A DNA stretch of 64,000 nt from Ceratobasidium sp. AG-K (GCA_037039685.1 JAWNGF010000001.1:4154001-4218000), one strand, 5' to 3'; shown: positions 47,192-57,747, counted from the stretch's first letter. Numbers and translations: made by a program. Notes: generated by a model not told the origin, from the sequence alone.

Positions 47192-47347
47192 ATCCCGTTA
47201 CTGTGTCGTGATCTCGGCTTTTCCCCATGGGTGCTTGGCTATATGTGTTTAATTCAACCCTAGAATTGTTTCCGATATAGAAAACTAACTGTATATGAGT
47301 GTATTGGCCTCTGTTGAATTGCGTTTTATTGGGTGGATGGAAGAAAT

Positions 47348-47373
47348 CTAGTGCAATAGTCACGTTGCACTAG
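47348..47373. repeat. Perfect 9-base inverted repeat with 8-base spacer
   Basis: CTAGTGCAA (47348-47356) and TTGCACTAG (47365-47373) are exact reverse complements around TAGTCACG. It lies in the short gap between two plus-strand genes. Confidence 0.85.
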
Positions 47374-47531
47374 TACACGTGTGGGGCCCCACATGCCTTT
47401 CTGCTCTTTCTTCAGTTCTCTGGCGTCATTGCGCCATCTATTTTGCTTCTAATCGTTCACCCGCCTCGCTTATCTGGAGCTGCCGCCGGCATGGTGGAGG
47501 AATTAGGGGTAGAATTACCAAATAGATCGAT

Positions 47532-48842
47532 TTGCTGCCTATTTTTTTTTTGTTCCCGATATCCTTTCACCAAAAGCTAACTCAACCACGTGTAGATGCC
47601 CCAGCACCGCCGCCTCCAACCCGCCAGAAACGCCTTCACACCGCCGATGGATCCCGCCCCCGCGAACCGCTCGTGCGACACCCACCACAAGCTTCTCGTC
47701 AATCACCCAATGCGAACGCGCCGCCTGGAAATAGTGGCACCGGGCCGCTGTTTGGGCCGACACCGAAACACTCGCCCCCTCCCGAACCGTTGTCCTATAT
47801 GGGCGATCCACTCGAGGTGGCCGCTGGACGGCAAGGCTACCGAGGAGTTTTAGATGCAGTGGGCGATGGGCTCTATTCAGACGATGGAACTCCCGCACCC
47901 CGATCTATCTCGCGTGCGGGCGACTCGCGCAACGGCGAGCTCCTTGTCAATTCGCGAAGCAGTCACGCCGCATTACGCGAAATCTATTCACGACACCGTC
48001 CAGCACTGGATGAACATGGAAATCCTGTCGGTGTCGATCTCGAGCACCGCAAGGCACAGATCGTTCGTCGGTGGTCGAAACGCGTATCACTGATAGATAC
48101 CGAGCACATGCAGCAGCAGGAAGATCAGCGCCAGCCGCGGTCCGAGATCCCGCCCGAACGGCCGGCGCCGAGAAGTGACGAAATGTCGGTGTCGCCATCA
48201 CGTCCGCAGCGGTCGCCAACAAACGCTCCTGTCTTCACCGGGGGCTCGTCGCTCGCAACCGTTCCCTCATTTTCTTCCACAACCTCGTCCGTGCGTCCGG
48301 GGAGCACAAGCTCGGGCGGATCCGCATCCGTACGCACTCCCACAGAGACTACGCCACCTCTCCCGGCTCGATCAGGTCATCAGAACCAAGGGAGCGAAGC
48401 CACGGTGCGACCTGCAGCACAGGAGAAAACGCGCCGCGTGATGGTTGGGACGTCAGCGTATGGTGTGCCGATCTACCGCGAGGTACGCCAAGATGGATCG
48501 GATATCGAGCCGCAGCTTGCGGCTGGGAGGTCCAAAGCTAAAGATAAGGGCAATTCAAATGGGAAGAATGAGAACGGAGGTGGTGGACTCGGGTGGCTCT
48601 TGTCTCCTCAGGCAAAGGCTGAAAAAGCCGCGGCCAAGGTGCAAGCTAAGCTCGAAAAGCGCGCCCGCGAAGCTGCCGAGCGCGAGGCAGCTCTGATTCG
48701 AGAAGCCGAGCGTCGAAAGCTCAAGGAAGAAACGCAGGACCGCATGGCCAAGATTCGTGCTGGTGGTGGAAGCGATCCCCAGGCAGCCAAAGAGCTGGCG
48801 AAGATTGAAGGATATCAGTTTGCTTTTATGGGTAACATGTAG
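47532..48842 (+). CDS. Proline/serine-rich protein with C-terminal coiled coil, unknown function
   Basis: One continuous 436-codon frame, GC-rich and with the codon bias of real genes. The middle is disordered (PAPPPPTRQK, APPGNSGTGPLFGPTP, SVRPGSTSSGGSASVRTPT). A short ordered segment, HAALREIYSRHRPALDEHGN followed by RKAQIVRRWSKRVSLID, and TRRVMVGTSAYGVPIYREV may be functional cores. A long Ala/Lys/Glu helix follows (AKAEKAAAKVQAKLEKRARE and beyond), ending KIEGYQFAFMGNM. I do not recognise a family. The first 20 residues (MLPIFFLFPISFHQKLTQP) come from a T-rich stretch that looks like an intron end (polypyrimidine then GTGTAG at about 47590). The true start may be an upstream exon, or the Met of MGDPLEVAAG. 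Confidence 0.72.
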   Translation: MLPIFFLFPISFHQKLTQPRVDAPAPPPPTRQKRLHTADGSRPREPLVRHPPQASRQSPNANAPPGNSGTGPLFGPTPKHSPPPEPLSYMGDPLEVAAGRQGYRGVLDAVGDGLYSDDGTPAPRSISRAGDSRNGELLVNSRSSHAALREIYSRHRPALDEHGNPVGVDLEHRKAQIVRRWSKRVSLIDTEHMQQQEDQRQPRSEIPPERPAPRSDEMSVSPSRPQRSPTNAPVFTGGSSLATVPSFSSTTSSVRPGSTSSGGSASVRTPTETTPPLPARSGHQNQGSEATVRPAAQEKTRRVMVGTSAYGVPIYREVRQDGSDIEPQLAAGRSKAKDKGNSNGKNENGGGGLGWLLSPQAKAEKAAAKVQAKLEKRAREAAEREAALIREAERRKLKEETQDRMAKIRAGGGSDPQAAKELAKIEGYQFAFMGNM

Positions 48843-49113
48843 CTGGGACTTGGGTTTATATTTCTGTTTTTTTTTTTCAACGATTGTATAGACGCATGTA
48901 CAGAGCCAAGACCAATTGTAAGGAACTCCTGTAAACTAACACACGTATTTTGCCTTGGGATTTGGGCTCGCAATCGGCCTAGACATTGATTTGGGATTGT
49001 AATTTCTCTCAGCGGAAGCGATCAACGCGTACCAAGTGGGCAATGCGCGCTCATAGTATGCTCTTAAGATAACTCGATTGACTGAGCTAGGTTTCAACTA
49101 CATTTAGTACGGT
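48843..49113. other. 3' flank of the coiled-coil gene
   Basis: A T-run near 48868-48878 and AT-rich sequence are consistent with a 3' UTR and poly(A) region. No gene seen. Confidence 0.4.
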
Positions 49114-49600
49114 CTAACGCATGAACCATTTAAGGATATAGTCTGCTTGTCTTACAAACTGGATAGTCGCTCTCGCAGAGTTGCCCGCCTTGGGTGTCAA
49201 GATGGTCGTTACAAAATCAGGATCGTCTTCGTCGCGGTAGATTACCGTCCAATTAAATACTTTCAGTTCGAACAAGCTGTCGATTATTTTCCCAGCTAGC
49301 CGGCTTGCTTCTCCAAACCTGACTTTGGAGGTAAACACTCCCTCGAACATGAGTCCATATTACAACCTAGTCTCATGCTCTCGCTGCGAAGGGAGTTGTT
49401 AGACACATGACTGAACAAGTCGTACGGCAAGAAACTACATACCATGGCGGACCCAGGTAGATGCTGAGATCAAAAGACTTGGCAAGGTCTTTTTCTAGCA
49501 AACTTCGCCGCTATTCCGCCTCGACGAAGCCAGCTCCAGCTCCAGGTCTCGGCCTGTCTCAGAACGTCGCAGGACACTGAGTTTCCGGCCACTTCATACA
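49114..49600 (-). pseudogene. Decayed copy A of a duplicated unknown gene
   Basis: The clearest part encodes FELKVFNWTVIYRDEDDPDFVTTILTPKAG (49180-49290), closely related to KLKVTDWTVIYYSEDDPNFKTTILNP in the second copy at about 50060-50140. Upstream DNA also aligns: GAGTCGAGG-type and ...ATATGGACTCATGTT here against ...GTATGGCCTTATGTT in the other copy. In that shared frame copy A has TAA where copy B has CAG, just before the MF codons near 49350. Either an exon starts at the Met (49350) or the copy is broken. Family unknown; possibly a small cytoplasmic or secreted protein. No signal peptide seen. Confidence 0.55.
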
Positions 49601-49936
49601 GTCGTTGTGGGTCTATAAATACTATGTTGATGTCGGTGGTTCCGCACCCGAGTTTGGTAGTTTGCTTATGGAATGGGTCGAGAGTCCGAAGGCTCTCGAT
49701 GGCTCAACCCATCAGCAGTCAAGGAAGAATCTGAGGTGCAGCCTATATATCGGGCCAATGAAACCAAACAAGGTGATCTAACGTTTCTGGGTGATGTTCT
49801 TGAAAGTTAAGATCGAGCATATTACTTTGTGATGTGCGCGGGAGCCTATCTGCGGCAAACTCAGTATCTAACCTTCTGAGGGTCGCTTGGACGCGCAAAT
49901 AATATCACTCCTTATTGAGTTAGAATTTGCAAGCAG

Positions 49937-50560
49937 TCAGAAAGAAAACAGAATCTTCGCATTCCCAATGTGCTCCAGTTTACTTGGGACATATGGATGC
50001 ACACAAAAATCGTACAACGGCGCCACAATTCGAGCACCTTGCTTGGGCTCAATTTCAGTGGGATTCAAGATCGTTGTCTTAAAATTTGGGTCGTCCTCGC
50101 TGTAGTATATCACCGTCCAATCAGTCACTTTCAGCTTGAAGGCTTTCTCGATTCTCTTTTCCGTGGACCTCGACCTCCGTCCGTGGCGCAAGATACTCCT
50201 TGGCTAGACCCTCCCGTCGAGCAAACATAAGGCCATACTGTAGCCCATTCGTTCGCAGCAAATGAGGCTGTCGGAGTGCAGGCATGTACCAGTTAGGGAG
50301 GGCGTACCTCGCTTGGCCCTCCTGGCTCAGGAAGAAGATGCAAAGTAAACAACTTGCTACGCCCCTTTTTCCTGGGAAGTTTGAATATTTCGATCTCGAC
50401 TGAACCAGCTCCGGGTCTAGGTTTGTCTTGCGGCCTTTGTGGACGATGGGTGTATCCACTCAAGGCAGTCTGGGTAGGACTTTGAGATCAAAATTTAGCA
50501 GATGCACCGCAACGAATAGAACACAGCTCATAGCGAAGTATCCTGCAATAGACAGCATAT
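49937..50560 (-). pseudogene. Decayed copy B of the same duplicated gene
   Basis: It encodes KAFKLKVTDWTVIYYSEDDP and NFKTTILNPTEIEPKQGARI, then diverges to a different end (VAPLYDFCVHPYVPSKLEH). Its upstream exon reads RQPHLLRTNGLQYGLMFARREG but runs into the conserved WTVIYY block in a different frame near 50150-50190, so this copy carries a frameshift or an unrecognised intron. Further upstream, ACCTAGACCCGGAGCTGGTTC (about 50400-50420) matches copy A's GACCTGGAGCTGGAGCTGGC. The repeat unit is roughly 850 bases. Both copies on the same strand indicate tandem duplication followed by decay. Confidence 0.55.
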
Positions 50561-51305
50561 TGGTGGCGGCTGGGGTACGGATCGACGCTGGTGGGAGCCT
50601 CTTCACTCGCTGGGGTAAGTGTTAGCATATTCCGTTCATGTTAGAGTAGTTATAGTGTGTTAATGTATCTACGATGTCGTACAGTGGCTGCTCAAGGTCG
50701 TAGCGTGAGGGCATCGCTGTTAGTTCCGAAGCATGGACCAGGGTAACCAAACAGGGTCAAACTCGGAGTATGCTCCTTGGATAAATGCGTATTCAATTTA
50801 TTGGACCTGGGTAGTTTCAAATCCTCATTACGGGATTCAAAAAATCACACGCACAATTGTCGCTCGTCAAGATCCTCAGGTGAGTCTTGGACCAGACTTT
50901 TACAAGAATGGCACACCTTGCCTTGGTCCCCGCCCTGGGTCAGCCGGAGCTCTCAAGTTTAATAACGAAGCGCAGTCGGTCGCTGAGAAGGGGCTGCCCA
51001 AACCAACAGTTTCATACAAGCTATATTTCGCCCGAGACAAACAAAACAGCGGCTTCGCAAACATATAAAGAGCGCACTCAACCCTATATACTTACAATAA
51101 ATTCCATAATCATCCGTAACCAACCACAGTCTACCCACTCAATCTGGCACTATTGCATATCATCGCGTATGGTGATCATCGGCTTGCGCCAGCGCTAGCA
51201 TCTACGCTTATGGGGGGCATGGTAATGTGACAAACTACCCCACCAAAGCTCGTTAGTTTCAACTTGGTCTCTAGAGACAGTGTGACTCACAGGCTTTTGC
51301 ATGAT
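50561..51305. other. Intergenic region with one doubtful small ORF
   Basis: A 111-codon plus-strand frame (50733-51068, starting MDQGNQTGSNSEYAP) is present. A good donor (CAG|GTGAGT) lies inside it at about 50879, so it may be an exon fragment rather than a whole gene. No family similarity was recognised, and no partner exons are convincing. Confidence 0.35.
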
Positions 51306-53701
51306 CTACCCAGACAAAGAGGACCGAGCTTTTAATACTAAACCAAGCGCATAGACAAAATTGAACGCACCATAATTCATCTGCTCAGTACAGCCCTCCC
51401 CACTGGCGCATTGTTTCCGAGATACCACCCACACGGGCAATCGCTCCTTGCCGAGTTTCGTATTCATCTCGCGCGCCCACCAGTCTTTCAGGCCATACAC
51501 GAACACTTCAGTTGCGCACTCGCGGCAGATTCGCGCCGGCGTGGGACCGGCGGAGGTGCGGGTACTGAGGAGGCCGCGAGGGTAGGGGCGGCAGGTACCG
51601 GTAGTGTGGGTATGGGGGACGTCAGCGGCGCGCTCCTTCGAGTTACTGCAGGCAACGTCAATGAGGGCGCTACGTCCGTGTCGCGCATAGAGCGCATCAG
51701 GTCTGCTAGCCGAGGCAGGACGGTCGTTGGTGATGCACTATTTTCGGTTGCCCTGCTATATTCGACCTCATTGATGGTCACCCTACTTCCGGTAGATGTG
51801 GTCGTTCGACGTTCACTCTCGCCGTCGCTGTCTTCTTCGTCGGTAAAGTCGGCTGCGAATAACGCACTAGGGAGGGAGGGTACACTCGGGTCGCGATCCG
51901 CCCCTGGGCGCGCGGCTGCGTATTGTGCGTCGGGTATCCGCATGTCTAAGGGGTGACTTGATCGGAAGACGTCATTGGCGATGAGTGGCTCGAAGCCTTC
52001 GGGTGTGGCTAGGATGTGGTCGATGATCTGGTATCGAGTTAACATGTGAGTATATGCGCGGTTTCCAAAGATGGCAAACATACGTCAAGGTAGATCATGT
52101 TGGGCGTAATCTCAGCTTCCCTGAGGTAATCAAAGAGAATCTCTACTTCGATAGGATTTCCATTGAACATGTCGTACACGCGCCCATTTTCAATCATCCC
52201 TATCGGGTGCTTAGATTTAAAGTCGGTGCCAGGGCTAGGGAAGCTTACCTTGGAGGCTATTGTAGTCGCTTAATAGCCGCACCTGGTGCAACCAATGGGA
52301 CCTGCACACCTGGGGGACGGAGATCCCACAGAACCCAGTAGTGCACATATCACACCGGGTCGAAGTCGGGGCGCCAATCGCGTGTAGCTCGTCACTAAGC
52401 CAGCCCCGACGCCAATCCAATCCAGGTAAAAAGCAACCAAACATTAGCAAATACTTTGTGTAACTCAGCTACAGTCCTCACCAAGCACCGCAATAGTTGT
52501 GACCCGGTGGAGGGCCATTATCCAAACTCCAGGCATTATCACGGTCGGTCTCTGGGTTGGGAATCGGTCGAGGACATGTCCAATCAAACGAGTTGTGTGG
52601 TGAGCTGGCAAACAGTCAGCACAAAGAAACCCGAATCGTAAATGGTTAGTGTACCAGTGGGGACACGGCCGAGCTAGATTGTCATTGGCCGAATTTTGCT
52701 GTTGGGGAAGGAGCATGTCGGAGTTGGGTGCTCGTGGTGGAGGGACCTAGGTGGCTGGTCAAGACTGAGCAGATAAATTGCAACGGGGATCACATACGGC
52801 GATTTCACGTCCAGCGGTGTATATTTCATCGGCTTGCGCTCGCTCTCGTTCTGTGCGGGCACGTTCTGGATAAACTCGGAGCAACGCAGCGACTAGGGAT
52901 TGTACCACCCTGTACATCGTCAGAAGTCGTTATTACGTTAGAAGTTGGGTATCGTTAGGGCGGTCACTTGCCTGCTGGGAGCGATATTGGTGAGTGGCGT
53001 GCGGCATGCGGGGCAGGTGGCGCGGGTATAGTTGGGAGCAGCACGAGAGTGTGAGAGGTGAAGAGTCATACACGAGCCACAGAAGAAATGGTGACATGGG
53101 CTCAAAGAGACGGGCTGCCGAGCGATGTTAGGTTACGCTAGTTGATGAGCAGAATATAATTACATTGTAGGCAATTTCCGTGCAGCACCCACACCTATAT
53201 ACTGTCAGGAGGAAAAATCAATCAGACATGTGCTAGCTCACCGAAGCTCTGATTCAATTTCCTCTGCAAGCTGTGTGCCCCGGTTATCGGGAGACGGTTG
53301 ATCGGGCAGCTCACAAGCGGGGAGTAGGGCAGAGGCAGCAGGAGGTGAACACTGGACAACCATCAGCTCCAGACAAAGCACTGCAAGAGTATACTAACTA
53401 TATCGCCCTTGGCCTTTCCTTTGGGACCAACTATTTCCTCGTCGGCATCGTTGACTAGAGTAGTGTCTGCGCTGGCAGGGGGAGAGGAACCCCGTTCATC
53501 AGGTTCAGCTCTAGCGCCTCCTCGCATGCGCTTCGGGTGTCTAGAGCTCTCGTCTGGCTCGTCATGTCGAATATCGACTCGTCGCTTGAGAACGTTGCGA
53601 CCATTGCGGACAGCAGATATGGCAGTGCCCATAGTGTCCTCGTGGATAGGAAGAGAAAGAGAATGGGCGCTGGGGTGGATAGACGAGGAAGCACCGTCCA
53701 T
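51306..53701 (-). CDS. RING-type E3 ubiquitin ligase with CHFR-like cysteine-rich tail
   Basis: Start MDGASSSIHPSAHSL at 53701; the N-terminus is charged and disordered with a basic KRMRGG patch. The RING domain spans three exons: ELRCGCCTEIAYN, then PVSLSPCHHFFCGSC and a final CPACRTPL (about 52990-53230), giving C3HC4 spacing. Next comes QADEIYTAGREI, then zinc-binding segments of the CHFR/cysteine-rich type: WTCPRPIPNPETDRDNAW, NGPPPGHNYCG, and CDMCTTGFCGISVPQVC. A Ser/Pro-rich linker (ILATPEGFEPLIANDVF) leads to RICRECATEVFVYGLKDWW and CASGEGCTEQMNYG, ending at 51306. CHFR proteins ubiquitinate mitotic regulators, but this protein lacks their N-terminal FHA domain. The frame changes between PAPPPVPRRRES and RICREC (about 51540) without a clear intron. 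Confidence 0.85.
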
Positions 53702-54284
53702 TGTATGTAGACACACGAGTAGATCAGATGGGTTCCCTCACGAAAGAGTCGTGGCCAATGTCTAAGTTCGTCACGTGCGCCAGTTAACCGCTCAGGCAAT
53801 ACAAGCACAAGCATATTTTTGGCTCCCCTTTGTGCTGAAATTCGGGATCTCCCGATTTAATCTGGGATAAATAAATGTGCGGATCTCTCGGTGCAGTTCA
53901 AACTGCCTTAGCTCCTATCTTTAGCTCTCACGTCGATAATTGAATGTGGAGAATAATCACATGTTAGTCCGAGGTCGGAGGCACGTGACCCATGACGGCT
54001 TTGACGTACACAAATCCCGCCCTCGGAATTAGTCCCGTTCATCTGATTCCATTCCCCCCCATGTGATTGGAGTCCAGACGTCTAAAGATACAAGATCGAC
54101 GTGATTCAAGTGACGTTCGAGTCAGACTCCAACGGGTGCCCAAGTGTGTGCACTATATCGGGCCAACTCGGTTGCGGCGTCGGATAGAGTCGTGTGAGAT
54201 GGTTATAAATTACGCCTCGCGTTTCTCTCACTCGGATTGCTCAAATACACGCTCTTGACTGGCTACGTTTGACTATCAGCCCTC
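53702..54284. promoter_or_regulatory. Divergent promoter of RING E3 and NADH dehydrogenase genes
   Basis: 583 bases between head-to-head genes. A CACGTG E-box lies at 53982-53987. A TATAAA (54204-54209) sits 76-81 bases before the NADH dehydrogenase ATG in the correct orientation. Confidence 0.5.
54204..54209 (+). promoter_or_regulatory. TATA box, NADH dehydrogenase gene
   Basis: TATAAA in GGTTATAAATTACG, at a spacing that would place the transcription start about 45 bases before the ATG at 54285. Confidence 0.5.
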
Positions 54285-55981
54285 ATGTCAATCACAATGT
54301 CACTTTCACGTGTTGTTCATCGCCCACTTGCCCGTTCTCGGCAGCTGCAGCGCTTGTACAGCACCAACGAGCTCGATGCGCGTAAAGGAGGTCAGTACGG
54401 GGCATAGCAAGCTCACAACCTATTCTTGAACTGACACCTTCCTAGATCGCCAACGACTAGTCATCATTGGCTCAGGCTGGGCTGGGTTTGGAATTCTCCG
54501 GCAAATCGACAAGAAAAAGTACCAAACTGTAGTTATCTCTCCAAGGTCCTACTTTGCTTTTACACCCCTACTCGCGTCCACCGCGGTCGGCACACTCGAA
54601 TTCCGCACAGCCATCGAACCCGTCCGACAAAAGGGCGTTGAACGTGAGTACATGCAATTAATCGCGTGCCCTAACTTATTCTCTGGTAGTATACCAAGCA
54701 TGGGCGGAAACCGTTGATTTCAACAAGAAAACTGTAACAGTGCAAAGTAATCTCCAATCTGGACTCGACGAGGACAAAGGAGGAGAAAAGTTTGAAGTCC
54801 AATATGACAAGGTAGGTCACCCCACCCCTCTTGTAACTTGAACTGATGGCGAGTAGCTCATCATTTCCCCCGGCGCCTACTCTCAAACGTTCAATATCCC
54901 TGGCGTATCCCAACATGCCTATTTCCTCAAAGACGTTGCCGACGCACGGCGTATCCGCCAGCGTGTCCTCTCAAACTTTGAACAAGCAGCCTTACCCACA
55001 ACCTCACCCAGCGAACGAGACAAACTCCTACACTTTACTATCGTTGGAGGTGGAGCCACTGGTGTCGAATTCGCAGCCGAACTCCACGATCTCTTGCACG
55101 ATGACTTGCCCTCTCTGTACCCCTTGGGAGGAACCAAATCTCTCGTCGAACAACACGCTCGAATTACCATCTACGATGTCGCACCACACATTCTCGGAAT
55201 GTTCGACACCGCGCTGAGCGAGTTTGCTGAACGCCATTTAAAGCGAGAGGGCGTGACGATCAAGCCGAACCATGTTGTAGAACGCGTCGAGCCGGGCATG
55301 GTGCATTTCAAGGGCGGCGAGGCAGTCAAGTTTGGAATGCTGGTCTGGGCAACTGGGTTGGCGCAGAATCCGTTTGTGGGGCGGATGCAGGGAGTAGAAA
55401 AGGAGGAACATGGCGCAGGGAGAATCTTGACGGATTCACGATTGAGAGTATTAAAACAAGGGGGCGGTGTCGTCGAAGATGTGTTTGCACTTGGTACGTA
55501 CCCGTGTCTTTACACCGGCCCATATCTCTGTATTGACATGCTTGTTGTAGGCGATTGCGCTTCAATCAAAGACGGGCCCGTCCTTCCAACGACCGCCCAG
55601 GTTGCATCGCAAAAGGCCATTTACCTGGCCAAAGAACTCAACGGGTCCGACTTTTCTGCCGAGTTTGGGTTCCGTAACTTTGGTGCACTCGCCTACTTGG
55701 GTGGGTGGCGCGCGATCATGCAAGGCGAGACGCAAAACGTCAAGGGGTGAGTCCTAGTCCCCACCCTAAGTATATGCGGCTAATTTAGTTCTCGGCAGAT
55801 GGGCGGCATGGGTGATTTGGCGTGGAGCGTACTTGACCAAGAGCGTGAGCTGGAGAAACAAGATCCTGATTCCTACCTTGTGGTACGTACTGTTCCCATT
55901 CATGCGCATGGGTGGGATCTGATGGGTGATTCGGGCAGGATGATCAACTGGTTGTTTGGTCGTGATATTTCGCGATTCTAG
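54285..55981 (+). CDS. Mitochondrial type II NADH:ubiquinone oxidoreductase (NDE/NDI family)
   Basis: Single-subunit, rotenone-insensitive NADH dehydrogenase of the inner mitochondrial membrane. The leader MSITMSLSRVVHRPLARS is Arg-rich and acid-free and ends with RLYST, a typical processing site. First Rossmann motif: RLVIIGSGWAGFGILRQID (FAD). Then SYFAFTPLLASTAVGTLEFR, the second nucleotide motif HFTIVGGGATGVEFAAELHD (NADH), ATGLAQNPFV, and VFALGDCAS across an intron. The membrane-anchoring end is split by two introns. My joins read GWAAWVIWRGAYLTKSVSWR then NKILIPTLWMINWLFGRDIS plus RF, which matches the family and corrects a read-through frame. No EF-hand insertion is seen, so calcium regulation is unlikely. 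Internal versus external facing cannot be told from sequence. Confidence 0.94.
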
Positions 55982-56112
55982 GCATGTGTCCATACACCTA
56001 AGTTATTATTGGATGAAACCCGGCATTTCGTTGTGAACAGAACTGCATTAAGAATAATAGACATTATCAAACCAGTGTACAAAACGTGTGATTGTCCGTT
56101 TCAGAGACAAAA

Positions 56113-57747
56113 TTACAACAACTGCTTCCACCCTCCTTCTTTCGCCTTCTTAACAATCTTCTTGACCTCTTGGCTACGTGCGCGAGTAGTAATGAGCAAC
56201 GCGTCGTTGGTGTCTACAACCACCAAGTCGTCGACACCCAGGCAAGCGATTAATCGACCGGAGGCAGGGACGACGATACCACCGGCAACTTGTTCGGTAA
56301 TTACTGTCAGGAGGGCCAGGTAAGTTCAAGGGTGTGGCAGGGCTGAGTAGTGGCGTACCAAGGTTTCCATCGCCAAGGATGCGAGTTTGGTTGTGCTCAG
56401 CAGGGAGCAAGTCGGACAGGCTCGCGAAGTCACCAACGTCATCCCAACCTATCCATACATAAATAAACGCCCCCAAAATAGTATAATGGCACTCACCAAA
56501 GGTAGCTGGGATAGTCGCAACACGCCCAGTTAATGCTGCCGGCTCCGCAACCGCATTGTCAATTGCAATCTTGGGCAACGTAGGCCAAATCTCTGCAAGC
56601 GCCTTTTCCCTGGCAGGCTGGTCCTCCCATACATCGGCAATCTTCTCCAATCCCTGGGCAAGCTCGGGGCAGTACTCGGCGTAGAGTGCCATCAAGACCT
56701 TAGCCTTGACGACAAACATACCGGCGTTCCAGCGGTAGTTTCCGTTGGTGATGTACGCAGCGGCGGTGCGCGCATCCGGCTTTTCTTTGAATTGCGAGAC
56801 GATGCGGCTGTTGGGGATTCCAGGGAGGTTAAGGGGGCGACCGAGACGGACATAACCGAATCCGGTCGAGGGGTGGGATGGGGCGATACCGATTGTGACG
56901 AGATAGTCGTGTCGGGCTGTTGCGACAGCCTCGGTTACTGCGCCCATAAACGCTTCAGCACCGCTGATCATGTGGTCTGCTGCGAATGAGCCCAAGACAG
57001 CGTCTGGGTCGCGTCGGGCCAGCACGGCCGCCGCCAAACCGATCGCAGCGGCAGATTCCTTGGGACTTGGTTCGGCCAATAGGTTGGCGGGGTCCAAGTC
57101 GGGGAGTTGGACCTGGACGGTTGGGGCGTGAATTTGACCAGTGACAACCATGAGTCGTTCTGGCGAGGTAAGAGGGAGAAGACGATCCCATGTGCTCTGG
57201 ATGAGGGAACGGCCAGAGAGTGTGACGTCAAGGAAGAACTTGGGGTAGGATTCACGCGAAAGGGGCCAGAGACGCGTGCCGGCTCCTCCAGCAGGGACGA
57301 CAGCCCAAAATCCGGGGCATTCGAGAGACTTGTGTTCATGCGATGGGGTGTTAGGTACGTAGAGTGATGGTGCACCAGTTGGAGCAAGGAAAGGAGATCG
57401 AGTAGGACGAGCAATGGGGCTAGAAGGTGCAGTAGGCGAATGGAAGCTCAATTGGCGCGATGGACCTGGAGGGTGCAGGTTGCTCGCCTAGAAACGTATT
57501 AGTTGAAGCAGAGTGCATACATGGTCAACTTACTAGTAGTGTTTCGCGCACTTGTTTTTCAAGAGCGGCGTTGGCATGCCTGAGCTCTGCGCATTCATTC
57601 CTGAGCTGGGTGACTTCGGCGTTCTGTTGCACACTTAGCACCAGTACAACGTCTAGGGGGCGAACATACAGATTTTTGCATTCCAAGCATAATCTGCCGG
57701 AACATATCTTCGATACCGAGAGGCGCATTGTTAGACGTGCTAGCCAT
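56113..57747 (-). CDS. Bacterial-type mannose-1-phosphate guanylyltransferase (ManC-like) with N-terminal coiled coil
   Basis: Makes GDP-mannose from mannose-1-phosphate and GTP. Exon 1 starts MASTSNNAPLGIEDMFRQIM; exon 2 forms a coiled coil (AEVTQLRNECAELRHANAAL); both join in phase 0 to a Ser/Pro-rich linker (HPPGPSRQLSFHSPTAPSS). The catalytic domain then reads FWAVVPAGGAGTRLWPLSR (P-loop near 57272-57289), ESYPKFFLDVTLSG, AEPSPKESAAAIGLAAAVLA, VLGSFAADHMI, TGFGYVRLGRPL, QFKEKPDARTAAAY, GNYRWNAGMFV, IDNAVAEPAALTGRVATIPA, FGWDDVGDFASL and VVVDTNDALLITTRARSQEV. No left-handed hexapeptide domain, unlike fungal PSA1/MPG1. The fit is to actinobacterial ManC, about 370 residues. Two introns interrupt the 3' half and two the N-terminus. 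Confidence 0.9.

Noticed and set aside
50733..51068. 111-codon plus-strand frame as a small gene
   Set aside because: Contains a good intron donor, has no recognised similarity and no convincing partner exons. Kept only as a note in the intergenic entry.
55797..55981. Read-through C-terminus of the NADH dehydrogenase in the frame starting MGGMGDLAWS
   Set aside because: Shifting the acceptor by the intron phase gives the family's conserved end (WAAWVIWRGAYLTKSVSWRN), and a second intron leads to INWLFGRDISRF.
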